In this document: piece after piece, positions 35,507 through 44,089 of the stretch
Position numbering within the stretch: position 1 is the first letter of the stretch
Layout of the letters: every line of letters begins with the position of its first letter
Assembly: GCA_965267185.1 (NCBI GenBank)
Contig: OZ253937.1
Location: 2,046,001 to 2,110,000, forward strand
Direction of reading: 5' to 3'
Source: G965267185 sp965267185
GTDB taxonomy: Bacteria > Pseudomonadota > Alphaproteobacteria > UBA6615
Length of the DNA stretch: 64,000 nucleotides
Made by a program: the position numbers and the translations under genes
Notes under the pieces: model-generated
What the model was told of the DNA's origin: nothing
Database searches by the model: none
Seen by the model: the letters and a program-made list of their open reading frames with translations, nothing else

Positions 35507-36229
35507 TTAGCTCGCTATCTCCGTTTTTCTCGCCAGTTGGCCAAAACCTTCCAGAACATCACTTATGCCGTGCTGGCGCAGGGCATACCAATAAGTCGCG
35601 ATATTCGTCGACACAATGGGCCGCCCCAGTTCTTTCTCCAGATCTTCAACCATATCGACGATACCCAAGGCGGCGCCTACGTGCAGAAAGGTATCGACGT
35701 CGTCGTGATCAAGGTTGCGGAAGCCCGCAAGGGCGTCTTCAAGCGAGACCTTGATGATATCTTCCGGTTTCTTGACCTGCAGTCCGGCGTGATACGGCAC
35801 CTCGAAACCCATCGTTTCATAATAATTCTGCACGCTCTTGGAATAGACATCCGACATCGGTGACAATGCGGCAATTCGCTTTGCCCCCATGGTTTTAAGG
35901 GCGGCGACAGCGGCGTCCGTAGCGGTTACCAAGGGAATATCGCCAATCGCTTCTTGAAGTTTTCCCCGGTATTCGGCGTGTTGATCGGGCGTCCAGACCC
36001 GCATCTCGACATTGTTGCCAACAATTACGCGGTCAGGCCAGCACCCGAGCCCGCCTTCGATAACCCGCAAGACCGCCTCGGGCACCCGGTCGGGAACTTC
36101 AAGGGTGAACCGGTAAATCTGATTGTTAATGCCCTCGGGGCGCAACATTTCGTATTCGGGTTGCATGTTGGCGTTCTGCAGGGGGATGAAAAGCGCGAAC
36201 ACGCCGCGCGGTCCGAAACGATCAGGCAT
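35507..36229 (-). CDS. Maleate isomerase/Asp-Glu racemase-fold protein lacking catalytic cysteines (copy 1)
   Basis: The start at 36229 gives 240 residues beginning MPDRFGPRGVFALFIPLQNANMQPEYE. The fold and length match the maleate cis-trans isomerase/arylmalonate decarboxylase group. In those enzymes cysteines occur in a VYGCTSG-type loop and in a later SCTN-type loop. Here the first reads VIVGNNVEMR and the second DTFLHVGAALGIVD, with no cysteine. It is closely similar throughout to the protein at 43357-44076, which has the same replacements. It leads a leftward run with the molybdopterin hydroxylase gene. The activity is probably not that of classical family members. Confidence 0.82.
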   Translation of the reverse strand: MPDRFGPRGVFALFIPLQNANMQPEYEMLRPEGINNQIYRFTLEVPDRVPEAVLRVIEGGLGCWPDRVIVGNNVEMRVWTPDQHAEYRGKLQEAIGDIPLVTATDAAVAALKTMGAKRIAALSPMSDVYSKSVQNYYETMGFEVPYHAGLQVKKPEDIIKVSLEDALAGFRNLDHDDVDTFLHVGAALGIVDMVEDLEKELGRPIVSTNIATYWYALRQHGISDVLEGFGQLARKTEIAS

Positions 36230-36448
36230 GGGGTCAAATTCCTTTTTCAAAACCAAGCCCGAACAAAGCCTATCGCAACGACTTTGTCGACTGGGGAACG
36301 AGTATGCGGTCTCCCCGTGTAGTATTTCGCGACTACTTTCACGCGAACGGGTTGCGGCTGGTCCGCTGTTCGAGCATCATTGGCGTCGCCGCACCACAGC
36401 GTTGCAAATCAGCAAACAAAGAAAACTTATTCGCGTTGGGAGAGTCGC

Positions 36449-37459
36449 ATGATTAACGCCGCCATTGTTGGCCTCGGCTGGTGGGGTAAAGTCCTCGTCC
36501 AGTCGGTTCAAAACAAGTCTGACAAAATCCGCTTTACCGCAGGTGCTGTCCGCACACCGTCGAAGGTTGCTGACTTCGCCGAAGAACAGGGCTTCACTCT
36601 CTACGACTCGGTAGATCCGATCCTGGCAGACGACGCCATAGACGCTGTGGTCTATGCGACCCCCCATTCGCGCCACGTCGACCAGATCGTGGCGACTGCG
36701 GCGGCGGGTAAGAGCGTGTTTATGGAGAAGCCTCTGACCTTGACCAAAGCGGGCGCAGAAGAGGCTGTCGCGGCGACACAAAAGGCAGACGTGGCCCTGG
36801 CGGTCGGTTTCAACCGGCGCTTTAGTCCCGCGGTCGACGCCTTGCGCGAACAAATCGACGGCGATGTTCTAGGCACTCTTCTTCACTGGGAGGGCACCAT
36901 GTGTGCGCCCATTGGCATGGCGCTTTCCGCCGATGCTTGGCGGGCCGACAAACGCGAGACGCCCGCCGGCGGGCTAACCCCGATGGCGATCCACATTATC
37001 GACTTGATGATCGATCTATTCGGCGACGTCGACGAGGTCTATTGCCAAAGCTTCCGGCGAATCGTTCCTAATGACCATGACGATACAACGTCGATTCTCT
37101 TCCGCATGGCCAACGGCATGTCGGGCTATGTGGGGACACTACTCGCCACACATCCGTCGTTTCGGCTGCATGTCTGGGGCTCCGAAGGTTCCACCGAGAT
37201 ACGCAATCCCGATATGGGCGCGTTCCTCTACACACCCAATAATACCGGTCAGATTACCGGCGCTGCGGGTGTGATCGAAACCGAAACGCGCGACTTTTCC
37301 GGATTCGATACGATTTCAGCCGAACTCGAAGCCTTCGCCGATGCAGCGGCGGGCGGTGCGGCCTACCCCGTTTCCCCCGAGCAAGCGATCCACGGCTGTT
37401 CGGTAATCGAAGCTATCGTTAAATCGGCGGAGCAAGGGGCTCCGGTTAAGGTCGGTTGA
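36449..37459 (+). CDS. Gfo/Idh/MocA family oxidoreductase
   Basis: The ATG at 36449 follows GGGAGA. The 336-residue protein has the Rossmann start INAAIVGLGWWGKVLVQSV and the signature KSVFMEKPLTLTKAGAEEAV, then VGFNRRFSPAVDALR. The C-terminal domain includes TPMAIHIIDLMIDLFGDVDEV. It should oxidise or reduce a polyol- or sugar-like substrate with NAD(P). It is divergent from the maleate isomerase-fold gene with 219 bp between them, and is followed 52 bp later by an MFS transporter gene. Confidence 0.9.
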   Translation: MINAAIVGLGWWGKVLVQSVQNKSDKIRFTAGAVRTPSKVADFAEEQGFTLYDSVDPILADDAIDAVVYATPHSRHVDQIVATAAAGKSVFMEKPLTLTKAGAEEAVAATQKADVALAVGFNRRFSPAVDALREQIDGDVLGTLLHWEGTMCAPIGMALSADAWRADKRETPAGGLTPMAIHIIDLMIDLFGDVDEVYCQSFRRIVPNDHDDTTSILFRMANGMSGYVGTLLATHPSFRLHVWGSEGSTEIRNPDMGAFLYTPNNTGQITGAAGVIETETRDFSGFDTISAELEAFADAAAGGAAYPVSPEQAIHGCSVIEAIVKSAEQGAPVKVG

Positions 37460-37511
37460 GCAGCCAAGGAGCCCCGTGGGTTCGTGGCAGCGTTGGGGTA
37501 GCGCTACGATC

Positions 37512-38708
37512 ATGCAAGATAAGGCAGAGATAGCCGACGCGCCAAAAACGGTAAGCGGAGCCTTACTCGTGCTCGCAATTGTGATGGCGGCGCTGAACTT
37601 GCGGCCTGCGATGGCGTCGCTCGCACCGCTGATCGAAATGATTCGTCTCGATCTTGGACTCCCGTACACAGCGCTCGGCTTGTTGACCACCATCCCGGTG
37701 GCCTGCTTAGCGGTGTTTCCAGTAGCCGCCAACCGCCTGGCAGGCAGGATCGGCGCCGAACGAGCTTTGCTGCTGGCGCTCGCGCTCATTACGATCGCGA
37801 CCGCCGCACGGCTCGCCGGCCAACACGCGGCGGTATTATTCGTATCGGCGTTTGTCGTTGGACTGGGCGTCGCTGGCGGACAGATCTACGTTCCGACCAT
37901 CGCTAAACGACACTTCCGCGACAATGCCACCGTCGTTACAGCTCTATACGCGACCGTGATGTCGGCGAGCGCCGTGGTGGTCGTTGCCGCAACACCGCTT
38001 GTCACCCGCTATCTGGAGTCTTGGACCGCCGGATTGGCTATCTGGAGCCTGCCGGCGTTGCTCGCTGTCATTTTGTGGATCCCGATCGCCCGCAGCAGCA
38101 AGCCCGCATTGCCCCCGATAGCAGAGGCAGCCGGACTGCCGTGGCGAAACCTTCTCGCCTGGCGCATCACCTTGTTTTCGGCTGTAACTTTCACGCTGTT
38201 CTTTTCGATCTTGGCCTGGTACGCGCCGATCTATCAGGCGCATGGATGGACCGCCGCGGCAGCTGGCTCTCTCGTCGCGATCCTATTCGTGGCCCAACTC
38301 GTCACCGCATTGATTGTCACCACGGCATTCGCGCGTCAGTCCGTCCGCGGCCTTTTGATGTTTCTCGGGATGGCGTTATGCGTCGCCGGCCTCGTTGCGG
38401 CAGCGTTTGTACCGCTCGCGGCCCCCTGGGTATGGGCGATCTCGATAGGATTGGGGCTCGGCGTGCTGTTCACGATGGCACTCACCCTACCAGTCGAGTT
38501 CGGTGCTGACCCCGAAGAGGTGGCGTGCCTAACGGCAATGGCCATGAGCGTGGGCTACCTGCTGGCTTCGTTGGGACCGGTCGCAATTGGTTGGTTGCGC
38601 GATTCAACGGGCAGTTTCGAGCTCCCCATCTCGATACTAGCTGCGCTCGTCTTCGTCTTTACATTACCGGCGCTCGGCCTGCCAAAATCCAACCAAACCG
38701 TATCCTAG
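37512..38708 (+). CDS. MFS transporter, CynX/NimT-like
   Basis: The ATG at 37512 gives 398 residues with twelve hydrophobic spans. The opening LVLAIVMAALNLRPAMASLAPLIEMIRLDLGL is characteristic of the CynX/NimT (cyanate/nitroimidazole) branch of the major facilitator superfamily. Members move cyanate, nitroimidazoles or unknown compounds; function cannot be assigned. It follows the Gfo/Idh gene on the same strand. Its TAG stop overlaps the stop of the converging quinone oxidoreductase gene in a shared CTAG at 38705-38708. Confidence 0.9.
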   Translation: MQDKAEIADAPKTVSGALLVLAIVMAALNLRPAMASLAPLIEMIRLDLGLPYTALGLLTTIPVACLAVFPVAANRLAGRIGAERALLLALALITIATAARLAGQHAAVLFVSAFVVGLGVAGGQIYVPTIAKRHFRDNATVVTALYATVMSASAVVVVAATPLVTRYLESWTAGLAIWSLPALLAVILWIPIARSSKPALPPIAEAAGLPWRNLLAWRITLFSAVTFTLFFSILAWYAPIYQAHGWTAAAAGSLVAILFVAQLVTALIVTTAFARQSVRGLLMFLGMALCVAGLVAAAFVPLAAPWVWAISIGLGLGVLFTMALTLPVEFGADPEEVACLTAMAMSVGYLLASLGPVAIGWLRDSTGSFELPISILAALVFVFTLPALGLPKSNQTVS

Positions 38709-39628
38709 CGTACTTCCAACATCAGTTTTCCGCGCAGATGACGGCCTTCGCTAACACGGTGAGCAGCCTCGGCCTCCGATAGCGGGTAAGCGGTAATTTC
38801 CGGCACGCGCACGGCACCGGCTTCAAACAGCTCCACGATACGTTCCAGATGCGGCCGGTCGCGGCCCACCGCCGGCCGTAACGACTGCACATCGTCGCGC
38901 GGTGAGTCCGGTGCCTTTGGTCCAGACGCAATAAAGGCCACCCGCCCGCCGGATTTCACCACTTGAAACGACCGCTCAGCGACATCGCCACCTACCGTTT
39001 CAAATACCGCATCGCACTCCGACACGATTTCTGTGAAATCTTGGGCGTTGTAGTCGATAATTTCATCAGCGCCGAGACCGAGCAAATAGTCGACGTTTGC
39101 CGCACTCGTGGTGGTAATCACCCGCGCACCGATATGTTTAGAAAGCTGTATGGCGAAGCTGGCTACGCCGCCCGCGCCGCCCTGTATCAGGATCGTTTCG
39201 CCTGGCTGAAGCTTTAGGGTGTCTTCAATCGACACCAGCGCGGTGAGCCCGGTCAACGCCAACGCAGCCGCCTGTTGATGGGACAGGCTGTCGGGCTTTT
39301 TCGCAATGATCGACGCCTTCATCGCTATTTTTTCTGCATATGTGCCCTCTTGGCCCACATCGCACACACCGAAAACGGCATCGCCGACGCTGAAATCCTC
39401 AACGCCGTCACCAACCTCGCTGACAACACCGGAAAAATCCCGTCCGAGAATATAGGGAAAGTTGGTCAGCGCGCTGTAGTGGCCCGCGCGCACTTTCCAG
39501 TCGGCGCCATTAATGGTGGCGGCATGGATATCGACCACAACTTCGCCAGTGCCCGCCACGGGGTCGGGCAGATCGCCGTACTTAAGCACCTCGGGCCCAC
39601 CCTGCTCCTCGATATACGCCGCTTTCAT
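38705..39628 (-). CDS. NADP-dependent quinone oxidoreductase, zinc-less MDR type
   Basis: The start at 39628 gives a 307-residue medium-chain dehydrogenase/reductase. It opens MKAAYIEEQGGPEVLKYGDLPDP, has the segment LGRDFSGVVSEVGDGVEDFSVGDAVFG, and the nucleotide-binding loop GGAGGVASFAIQLSKHIGARVI. Cysteine ligands for structural zinc are absent, as in quinone oxidoreductases (QOR/Zta1). It probably reduces quinones or enones with NADPH. The gene is isolated from its neighbours in direction. Confidence 0.9.
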   Translation of the reverse strand: MKAAYIEEQGGPEVLKYGDLPDPVAGTGEVVVDIHAATINGADWKVRAGHYSALTNFPYILGRDFSGVVSEVGDGVEDFSVGDAVFGVCDVGQEGTYAEKIAMKASIIAKKPDSLSHQQAAALALTGLTALVSIEDTLKLQPGETILIQGGAGGVASFAIQLSKHIGARVITTTSAANVDYLLGLGADEIIDYNAQDFTEIVSECDAVFETVGGDVAERSFQVVKSGGRVAFIASGPKAPDSPRDDVQSLRPAVGRDRPHLERIVELFEAGAVRVPEITAYPLSEAEAAHRVSEGRHLRGKLMLEVR

Positions 39629-39870
39629 GTCGTTTCGCCCTTGCTGTTTGTTGCCATCGATCCCGCGACCGACAGCGCTCAACGGTGCAAGTTTCTAACG
39701 CCGCGGGCCTCATGCAGCAACCACGCCGCTCACGCGGAAATGATCGCATTGCCGTTGTCTGCGCTTGTGGGCGAGCGCTAGGTCCAGGAATAAAAGCGCG
39801 ACAGTTCTGTTCTTAGATTGCTGAACTGTCGGCTACAGCTGAATCGTGATTTACGGGAGGAGATATAATC

Positions 39871-40500
39871 ATGAACAAAGTAGCGATTGCATTCGCCACC
39901 ACGGCAATTCTGACGGCGAGCGCATGGTCGGGACACGCGCAAGACACTTCGATGAGCTTTTTTATCACCAGCCAGGGGCCCGGTGATGGCGCAAATCTGG
40001 GGGGACTGGCCGGAGCCGACCGCCAGTGTTTGATCCTCGCCGAAGCGGCCGGCGTGACCGGCAAAACCTGGCGGGCCTATCTCAGCACCAGCACGGTCAA
40101 CGCCCGCGACCGCATCGGCGACGGGCCCTGGTTTAACGCCAATGGTGTGATGATCGCGGAAAGCCTCGCCGCGCTTCATAGCGACGCCAACAACATCAAC
40201 AAGCAAACCGGACTGGATGAAAAGGGCAATCAGGTCAATGGCCGCGGCGACAGCCCTAATCGCCACGATATCCTGACAGGCTCCGATGCTAACGGCATGG
40301 CCGTCGCCGATAGAACATGCAGCGACTGGACCAGTAACGATGAAGGCAGCGCCTTCGTCGGCCATCACGACCGGATAGGCCTGCGCGATGACGCGCCGTC
40401 GAAATCATGGAATGCGTCGCACCCGTCGCGCGGCTGTAGCCAGCAAGCGCTAAGATCCTCGGGCGGCGACGGCCTGTTCTATTGCTTCGTACCCAACTAG
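39871..40500 (+). CDS. Secreted lectin-like (C-type lectin-like fold) protein
   Basis: The 209-residue product has a signal peptide cleaved after SGHA. The mature region shows FFITSQGPGDGANLGGLAGADRQCLILAEAAG, then GKTWRAYLSTS, GPWFNANGVMIAES, and four cysteines (RQC, RTC, RGC and FYC) placed as expected for two disulfides. This is the pattern of a bacterial family annotated as lectin-like, thought to adopt a C-type lectin-like fold outside the cytoplasm. Ligand and role are unknown. The ATG follows GGGAGGAG at good spacing. Confidence 0.8.
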   Translation: MNKVAIAFATTAILTASAWSGHAQDTSMSFFITSQGPGDGANLGGLAGADRQCLILAEAAGVTGKTWRAYLSTSTVNARDRIGDGPWFNANGVMIAESLAALHSDANNINKQTGLDEKGNQVNGRGDSPNRHDILTGSDANGMAVADRTCSDWTSNDEGSAFVGHHDRIGLRDDAPSKSWNASHPSRGCSQQALRSSGGDGLFYCFVPN

Positions 40501-40520
40501 CGTCACTGGGCGGTACAAAG

Positions 40521-40552
40521 AAAATCCCGGGTCTCTAATAGAGGCCCGGGAT
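40521..40552 (-). terminator. Hairpin with T-tract on the minus strand
   Basis: A 12-bp stem (ATCCCGGGCCTC / GAGACCCGGGAT, one G-T pair, loop TATTA, read on the minus strand) is followed there by TTTCTTTG. It fits termination of the 57-codon leftward frame at 40632-40805, and could also stop the rightward lectin-like gene. Confidence 0.6.
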
Positions 40553-40631
40553 CGATCAGAATCTGTAGGTAGTATCGAGGGACGCCGAACGATAAAACGC
40601 GCTGTTAGCGCCCTTATCCCCTATTGTACCG

Positions 40632-40805
40632 CTAGCGTGCCAAACCGCGGCCAGAGCTCCGTGTTGTCGCTGCGATATGCATCGCAAGAGCCGTGTGATA
40701 GGCCGACAAGCCATTGGGCGTGACCTTATGCATCGGCAGAATTCGCCCTGCCGCTCTCGCGGGGCGAAACAATCGTGAAAACAAGCTACTGAACCATCTA
40801 GTCAT
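40632..40805 (-). CDS. Possible small basic protein, 57 aa
   Basis: A leftward 57-codon frame starts at ATG 40805, eight bases after GGGAAA, and ends at 40632. The product begins MTRWFSSLFSRLFRPARAAG, is basic, and has a histidine-rich middle (ILPMHKVTPNGLSAYHTALAMHIAA). No family is recognised. Support comes from its setting: a TTAA-N7-TTAA motif lies 32 bp upstream and a hairpin with a T-tract lies 80 bp downstream, both in the right orientation. The DNA is otherwise empty between the two secreted-protein genes. It could still be a chance frame. Confidence 0.4.
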   Translation of the reverse strand: MTRWFSSLFSRLFRPARAAGRILPMHKVTPNGLSAYHTALAMHIAATTRSSGRGLAR

Positions 40806-41120
40806 AACCAATTTCCCGCCAACTCCTGAAACATTGTTAAAGAAGAATTAACAAGAAAATATGGCAAAAATCAATCTATTTTTGTATTTAATTTGTTCTT
40901 CATTGTTAACTAATTTTATTTGTATTTACCGAAAGTTTGATCAACTTGAAATATTCGACTCTCGGCGACGAATAAATGTACGCCCATATCAGTGTTTAAT
41001 CAGATTTCTGAGCAGCCGATCGAATGAAATGGTTGCTTCAACCCACGGGAATTTGACTGGGGAGCGCTTACGATCCACCGCATTATGGTTCGAAACTCAC
41101 GCAATGGGACTGCGGACTTA
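40806..41120. other. AT-rich intergenic region, 315 bp
   Basis: Very AT-rich between about 40830 and 41000. It probably carries divergent promoters for the leftward 57-codon frame and the rightward secreted protein. No further gene is visible. Confidence 0.4.
40837..40851. promoter_or_regulatory. CtrA-like TTAA-N7-TTAA site
   Basis: TTAA at 40837 and TTAAC at 40848 are separated by exactly seven bases, the alphaproteobacterial CtrA consensus layout. It lies 32 bp upstream of the 57-codon leftward frame. The AT-rich context raises the chance of a coincidental match. Confidence 0.3.
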
Positions 41121-41915
41121 ATGGCTACATTCAGGTCGATTTTCGGTGTCGTGCTGGGAGCTTTTCTAACAACGGCCCAACTTGTTCCATCGAACGCCGC
41201 AGCGGAACCTTTCCAATGGATACGCATCGGCGATATCGACGGATTCGGATTTACGCCAACCCGCGGGCTCGTGCGGCCGGTCCAGGGAATCGGGCCCGGT
41301 CCGGCGGATACCAACGATAACGGCCGGTTGGAGCCTGAGGAGTTTCTGCCGGACCTCAATGCCGACGGGGGCGTGTGGTTTCGCGGCGATGATAACTTCG
41401 ATAACCGGTCCGCCGCTGAGAGCAACGATACCGGACATGAGTGCCGGGGCTGCTTGGCCGTTGGGGCGGCAACGGGCGGCTCGCGCTGGACTGACCTCGC
41501 CCTATCGCCCACCGCCACAGCGGATAATTGGCCCGATATAAATGGACCGGCGATGCCGAACAGCGCCGCTTTCGTATTCGATTTCACGGTGGCACGCGGT
41601 GACATCACACCCGGCGGTAAGATCTTTTTCAATCTGGTATTTGGCGACTACGACATCGATCCCGCCGTTGTGCGTGTGCGCTTCACCAATGCGCCGCCGC
41701 GAATTTTGCGTATCCCCAACCAACAAATACGCGGGCTCGATGGCCTGATTCAGGTTCGCACCGCCAGCTTGGACTTCAATGAGATATTCACGGCCGATAG
41801 CGACGGCAACTGGCATGGCCGCGCGATTGTTATTTTCGATGCGCCCGCCGACCCGTTCACCGCTTTTGACTATGTGGAGCTAAGCTTGGCTGCCGAAGTC
41901 GCTTCAGCGCTATAG
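41121..41915 (+). CDS. Secreted protein with EF-hand-like calcium loop
   Basis: The start at 41121 gives a clean signal peptide (MATFRSIFGVVLGAFLTTA, cleavage near SNAAA); an in-frame ATG at 41085 adds 12 residues. The 264-residue product contains DTNDNGRLEPEE at 63-74, which fits a canonical 12-residue EF-hand loop (ligands at 1, 3, 5, 9 and Glu at 12, Gly at 6), followed by a second D-x-N-x-D-G run. The remainder is beta-rich with one CRGC pair. I do not recognise a family for the whole protein; extracellular calcium binding is an inference from the loop. Confidence 0.7.
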   Translation: MATFRSIFGVVLGAFLTTAQLVPSNAAAEPFQWIRIGDIDGFGFTPTRGLVRPVQGIGPGPADTNDNGRLEPEEFLPDLNADGGVWFRGDDNFDNRSAAESNDTGHECRGCLAVGAATGGSRWTDLALSPTATADNWPDINGPAMPNSAAFVFDFTVARGDITPGGKIFFNLVFGDYDIDPAVVRVRFTNAPPRILRIPNQQIRGLDGLIQVRTASLDFNEIFTADSDGNWHGRAIVIFDAPADPFTAFDYVELSLAAEVASAL

Positions 41916-41951
41916 CCAGCCGGCAACTGTGCCTCGACGGATGCTCTCCAA

Positions 41952-43022
41952 TCAGCCTTTGTCGAGAGTGAAGCTGCGGAACTCACGCAGCAGATCCATG
42001 TCGAGCTGATATTTAAGCGTGGACATGAGGTCCAGTGCCTTTTCGCTGGGCATCGCACCTTTGTAGGCGCGCCGGTCGATCAAGGCCGCGTAAACATCGG
42101 CTATCGACGTCAACCTAACATGGTCATTGATCTTGAGCCCGGAAAGGCCATCCGGATAACCGGTCCCATCGAGCTTTTCATGATGATAGACGGCCATGCC
42201 AATCAAGTTTTTTTCGAGATCGTTCTCTAGCTCCAAGATTTCTCGGGAATGAACCGGATGCTGCTTCATGATTTTCCACTCCGAATCATCCAGCTTTCCC
42301 GGCTTATCGAGAATACTCAGCGGTATGCGGCACTTACCGATATCGTGCAGTAGCCCGCCAAGCGTCAACGCATCCAAGTCCGTTCCGCGGATACCCATGG
42401 CGTGGGCAAAGTAGGTCAGGGTTCCGCAAACAAACATGCTGTGGCGAAACGAATAATCGTGATGATCGTCGAGCGCGCTTATCCAACTATCCAGTCCACC
42501 TAACTCAGCAGCTCGACGAATATGCTCACAACTATTTTTGATGTCCTCCAACGGAATGGGTTCGCCATTGGCTACTTGGTCGAAACATTTCTCAAACGAA
42601 GCAACAGCCGATTTCAACGCCTTACGCTTCAAAGGCTCCAAGGTAGACCAGGTTTTTTCGACCGATTTGTTCAGAATTGCAATTAACGATGCACGAAACC
42701 GATCCGAATCCAGCGGTAGCGTGAAATAGCTCGACTTCGCACCTTGGCGAATCGGCGCTGCGCTATCTTCATCGCCGGTTGGCAAGACGAAGAGAGTAGC
42801 GCCTTCGCAAATCTTTAGGGCCTTATTGACTTGATCCGATGCACCCTTGGCATCGAAATCGGCGCAAAAAATGTTGACGGCGGCATTCACCGCACCGCCG
42901 GAGACATATTTCTCCAGCGGAATTTCACTGAACGCATAGTAACTCGAAAGCGCGGCCCGCACGGCCTCCAACGCCGGCACGCTATCGTGAATAACCGCAA
43001 TAGTTTCTTTTTGCTTCTGCAT
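41952..43022 (-). CDS. HD-GYP domain cyclic-di-GMP phosphodiesterase
   Basis: The 356-residue protein has an N-terminal region of about 120 residues that resembles a degenerate receiver domain without a clear phospho-acceptor. The HD-GYP domain follows: SFRHSMF with H194, LLHDIGKCRIPLSILDKPG with H226-D227, MKQHPVHSREIL, and HHEKLDGTGYPDGL containing the GYP motif. HD-GYP proteins hydrolyse c-di-GMP to pGpG or GMP. All metal-binding residues visible here are intact, so it should be active. The gene is isolated, converging with the secreted-protein gene. Confidence 0.92.
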   Translation of the reverse strand: MQKQKETIAVIHDSVPALEAVRAALSSYYAFSEIPLEKYVSGGAVNAAVNIFCADFDAKGASDQVNKALKICEGATLFVLPTGDEDSAAPIRQGAKSSYFTLPLDSDRFRASLIAILNKSVEKTWSTLEPLKRKALKSAVASFEKCFDQVANGEPIPLEDIKNSCEHIRRAAELGGLDSWISALDDHHDYSFRHSMFVCGTLTYFAHAMGIRGTDLDALTLGGLLHDIGKCRIPLSILDKPGKLDDSEWKIMKQHPVHSREILELENDLEKNLIGMAVYHHEKLDGTGYPDGLSGLKINDHVRLTSIADVYAALIDRRAYKGAMPSEKALDLMSTLKYQLDMDLLREFRSFTLDKG

Positions 43023-43356
43023 ATCCCAAAGATCGGTTCGGGGCTAAACCGAAAAAACGAACCAAAAACAGCTCGGCAATCTATTTTGCGTTTCAAGTGA
43101 TTAAGGGGTGGTGAAAACGGTCAATTGGCGCCGCCTTTACCCTCCATGATGGTAGACCCCTGTATGCACAAACGACGGTGGAGCCAATGATTGCGGGTTG
43201 CCTCATCGAAGAGGCAGCGGATGCGTCGAGTTAACAAAAGAATAATTTGCAAGCCGTAGGCGAGAAGAAGAGCCGCGATGTTGTGTTGGGGTTCGCCCCC
43301 CGATAGGCTTGCCGCCTCAGCGGCGGTTCCGTCGGCTCACATATAGGATTGATCGA
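43023..43356. other. Intergenic region between divergent genes, 334 bp
   Basis: It must contain the promoters of the leftward HD-GYP gene and the rightward isomerase-fold gene. I see a CCGCC/GGCGG hairpin near 43311-43326 just before the rightward gene and nothing coding. Confidence 0.4.
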
Positions 43357-44076
43357 ATGACCGACCGGTACGGCCCGCGCGGTGTTATCGCTTTCTTAGT
43401 TCCACAGCAGAACGCCAACATGCAGCCTGAATACGAGGCACTACGGCCGCCTGGTGTTTCGAACCAGATCTACCGCTTCGAGCTTGAAAGCCAAGAGGCC
43501 GTCGAAGCGGCGGTCTTGCGCGCTCTACCCGCCTGCCATGGCTGCTGGCCCGACTTAATCGTTGGCGGTAATTCGCTGGAAATGCGGTCCTGGTCGGTGG
43601 AACGCCAAATTCAATATCGCGAAGAGCTGCGCGAGAGCGCCAGAGATGTTCCAGTCGTCAACGCAACGGACGCGACAGAGGCAGCATTGCGGGCTGTCGG
43701 TGCAAACCGGATCGGCATGATGGTGCCGCTATTCGAATCCACCGCACAAAGCGCGCAAGCCTACTACCAAGCTTTGGGCTTCGAGGTTCCTTATCTCTCC
43801 TGGCTAGGCATCAGCCATCCGAGGGACTCGATTAATGTGCCCATCGAGACCATCGAAGCGTCGTTCGAAGAGATCGATCACGATGACGTGGACACCCTTC
43901 TCCATGTCGGCGGCTCGCTCGGCGTTGCCGATATGGTTGAGCGGCTGGAAGCGAAGTTCAACAAACCGGTTATCTCAAGTATTCCCGCAACTTATTGGTT
44001 CGCTCTCAGAACCTTAGGCATCGACGACCCGATACCCGGTTTCGGGCAATTGCTGTTGAAACCCGCAATCGATTGA
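43357..44076 (+). CDS. Maleate isomerase/Asp-Glu racemase-fold protein lacking catalytic cysteines (copy 2)
   Basis: The start at 43357 follows AGGATT and gives 239 residues. The opening MTDRYGPRGVIAFLVPQQNA and many later blocks (NMQPEYEALRPPG, NQIYRFELE, GCWPDLIVGGN, DHDDVDTLLHVGGSLGVADMVE, TYWFALRTLGI) match the protein at 35507-36229. As in that copy, both loops that carry catalytic cysteines in maleate isomerase are cysteine-free (IVGGNSLEMR and LLHVGGSLG). It is followed 13 bp later by a MetE-C-like gene, so the two form an operon. The reaction is unknown. Confidence 0.82.
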   Translation: MTDRYGPRGVIAFLVPQQNANMQPEYEALRPPGVSNQIYRFELESQEAVEAAVLRALPACHGCWPDLIVGGNSLEMRSWSVERQIQYREELRESARDVPVVNATDATEAALRAVGANRIGMMVPLFESTAQSAQAYYQALGFEVPYLSWLGISHPRDSINVPIETIEASFEEIDHDDVDTLLHVGGSLGVADMVERLEAKFNKPVISSIPATYWFALRTLGIDDPIPGFGQLLLKPAID

Positions 44077-44089
44077 CAAGGAGTCAGCC

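Noticed and set aside
40671..40686. TGCGAT-N4-ATCGCA inverted repeat
   Set aside because: It lies inside the possible 57-codon frame and is short enough to occur by chance.
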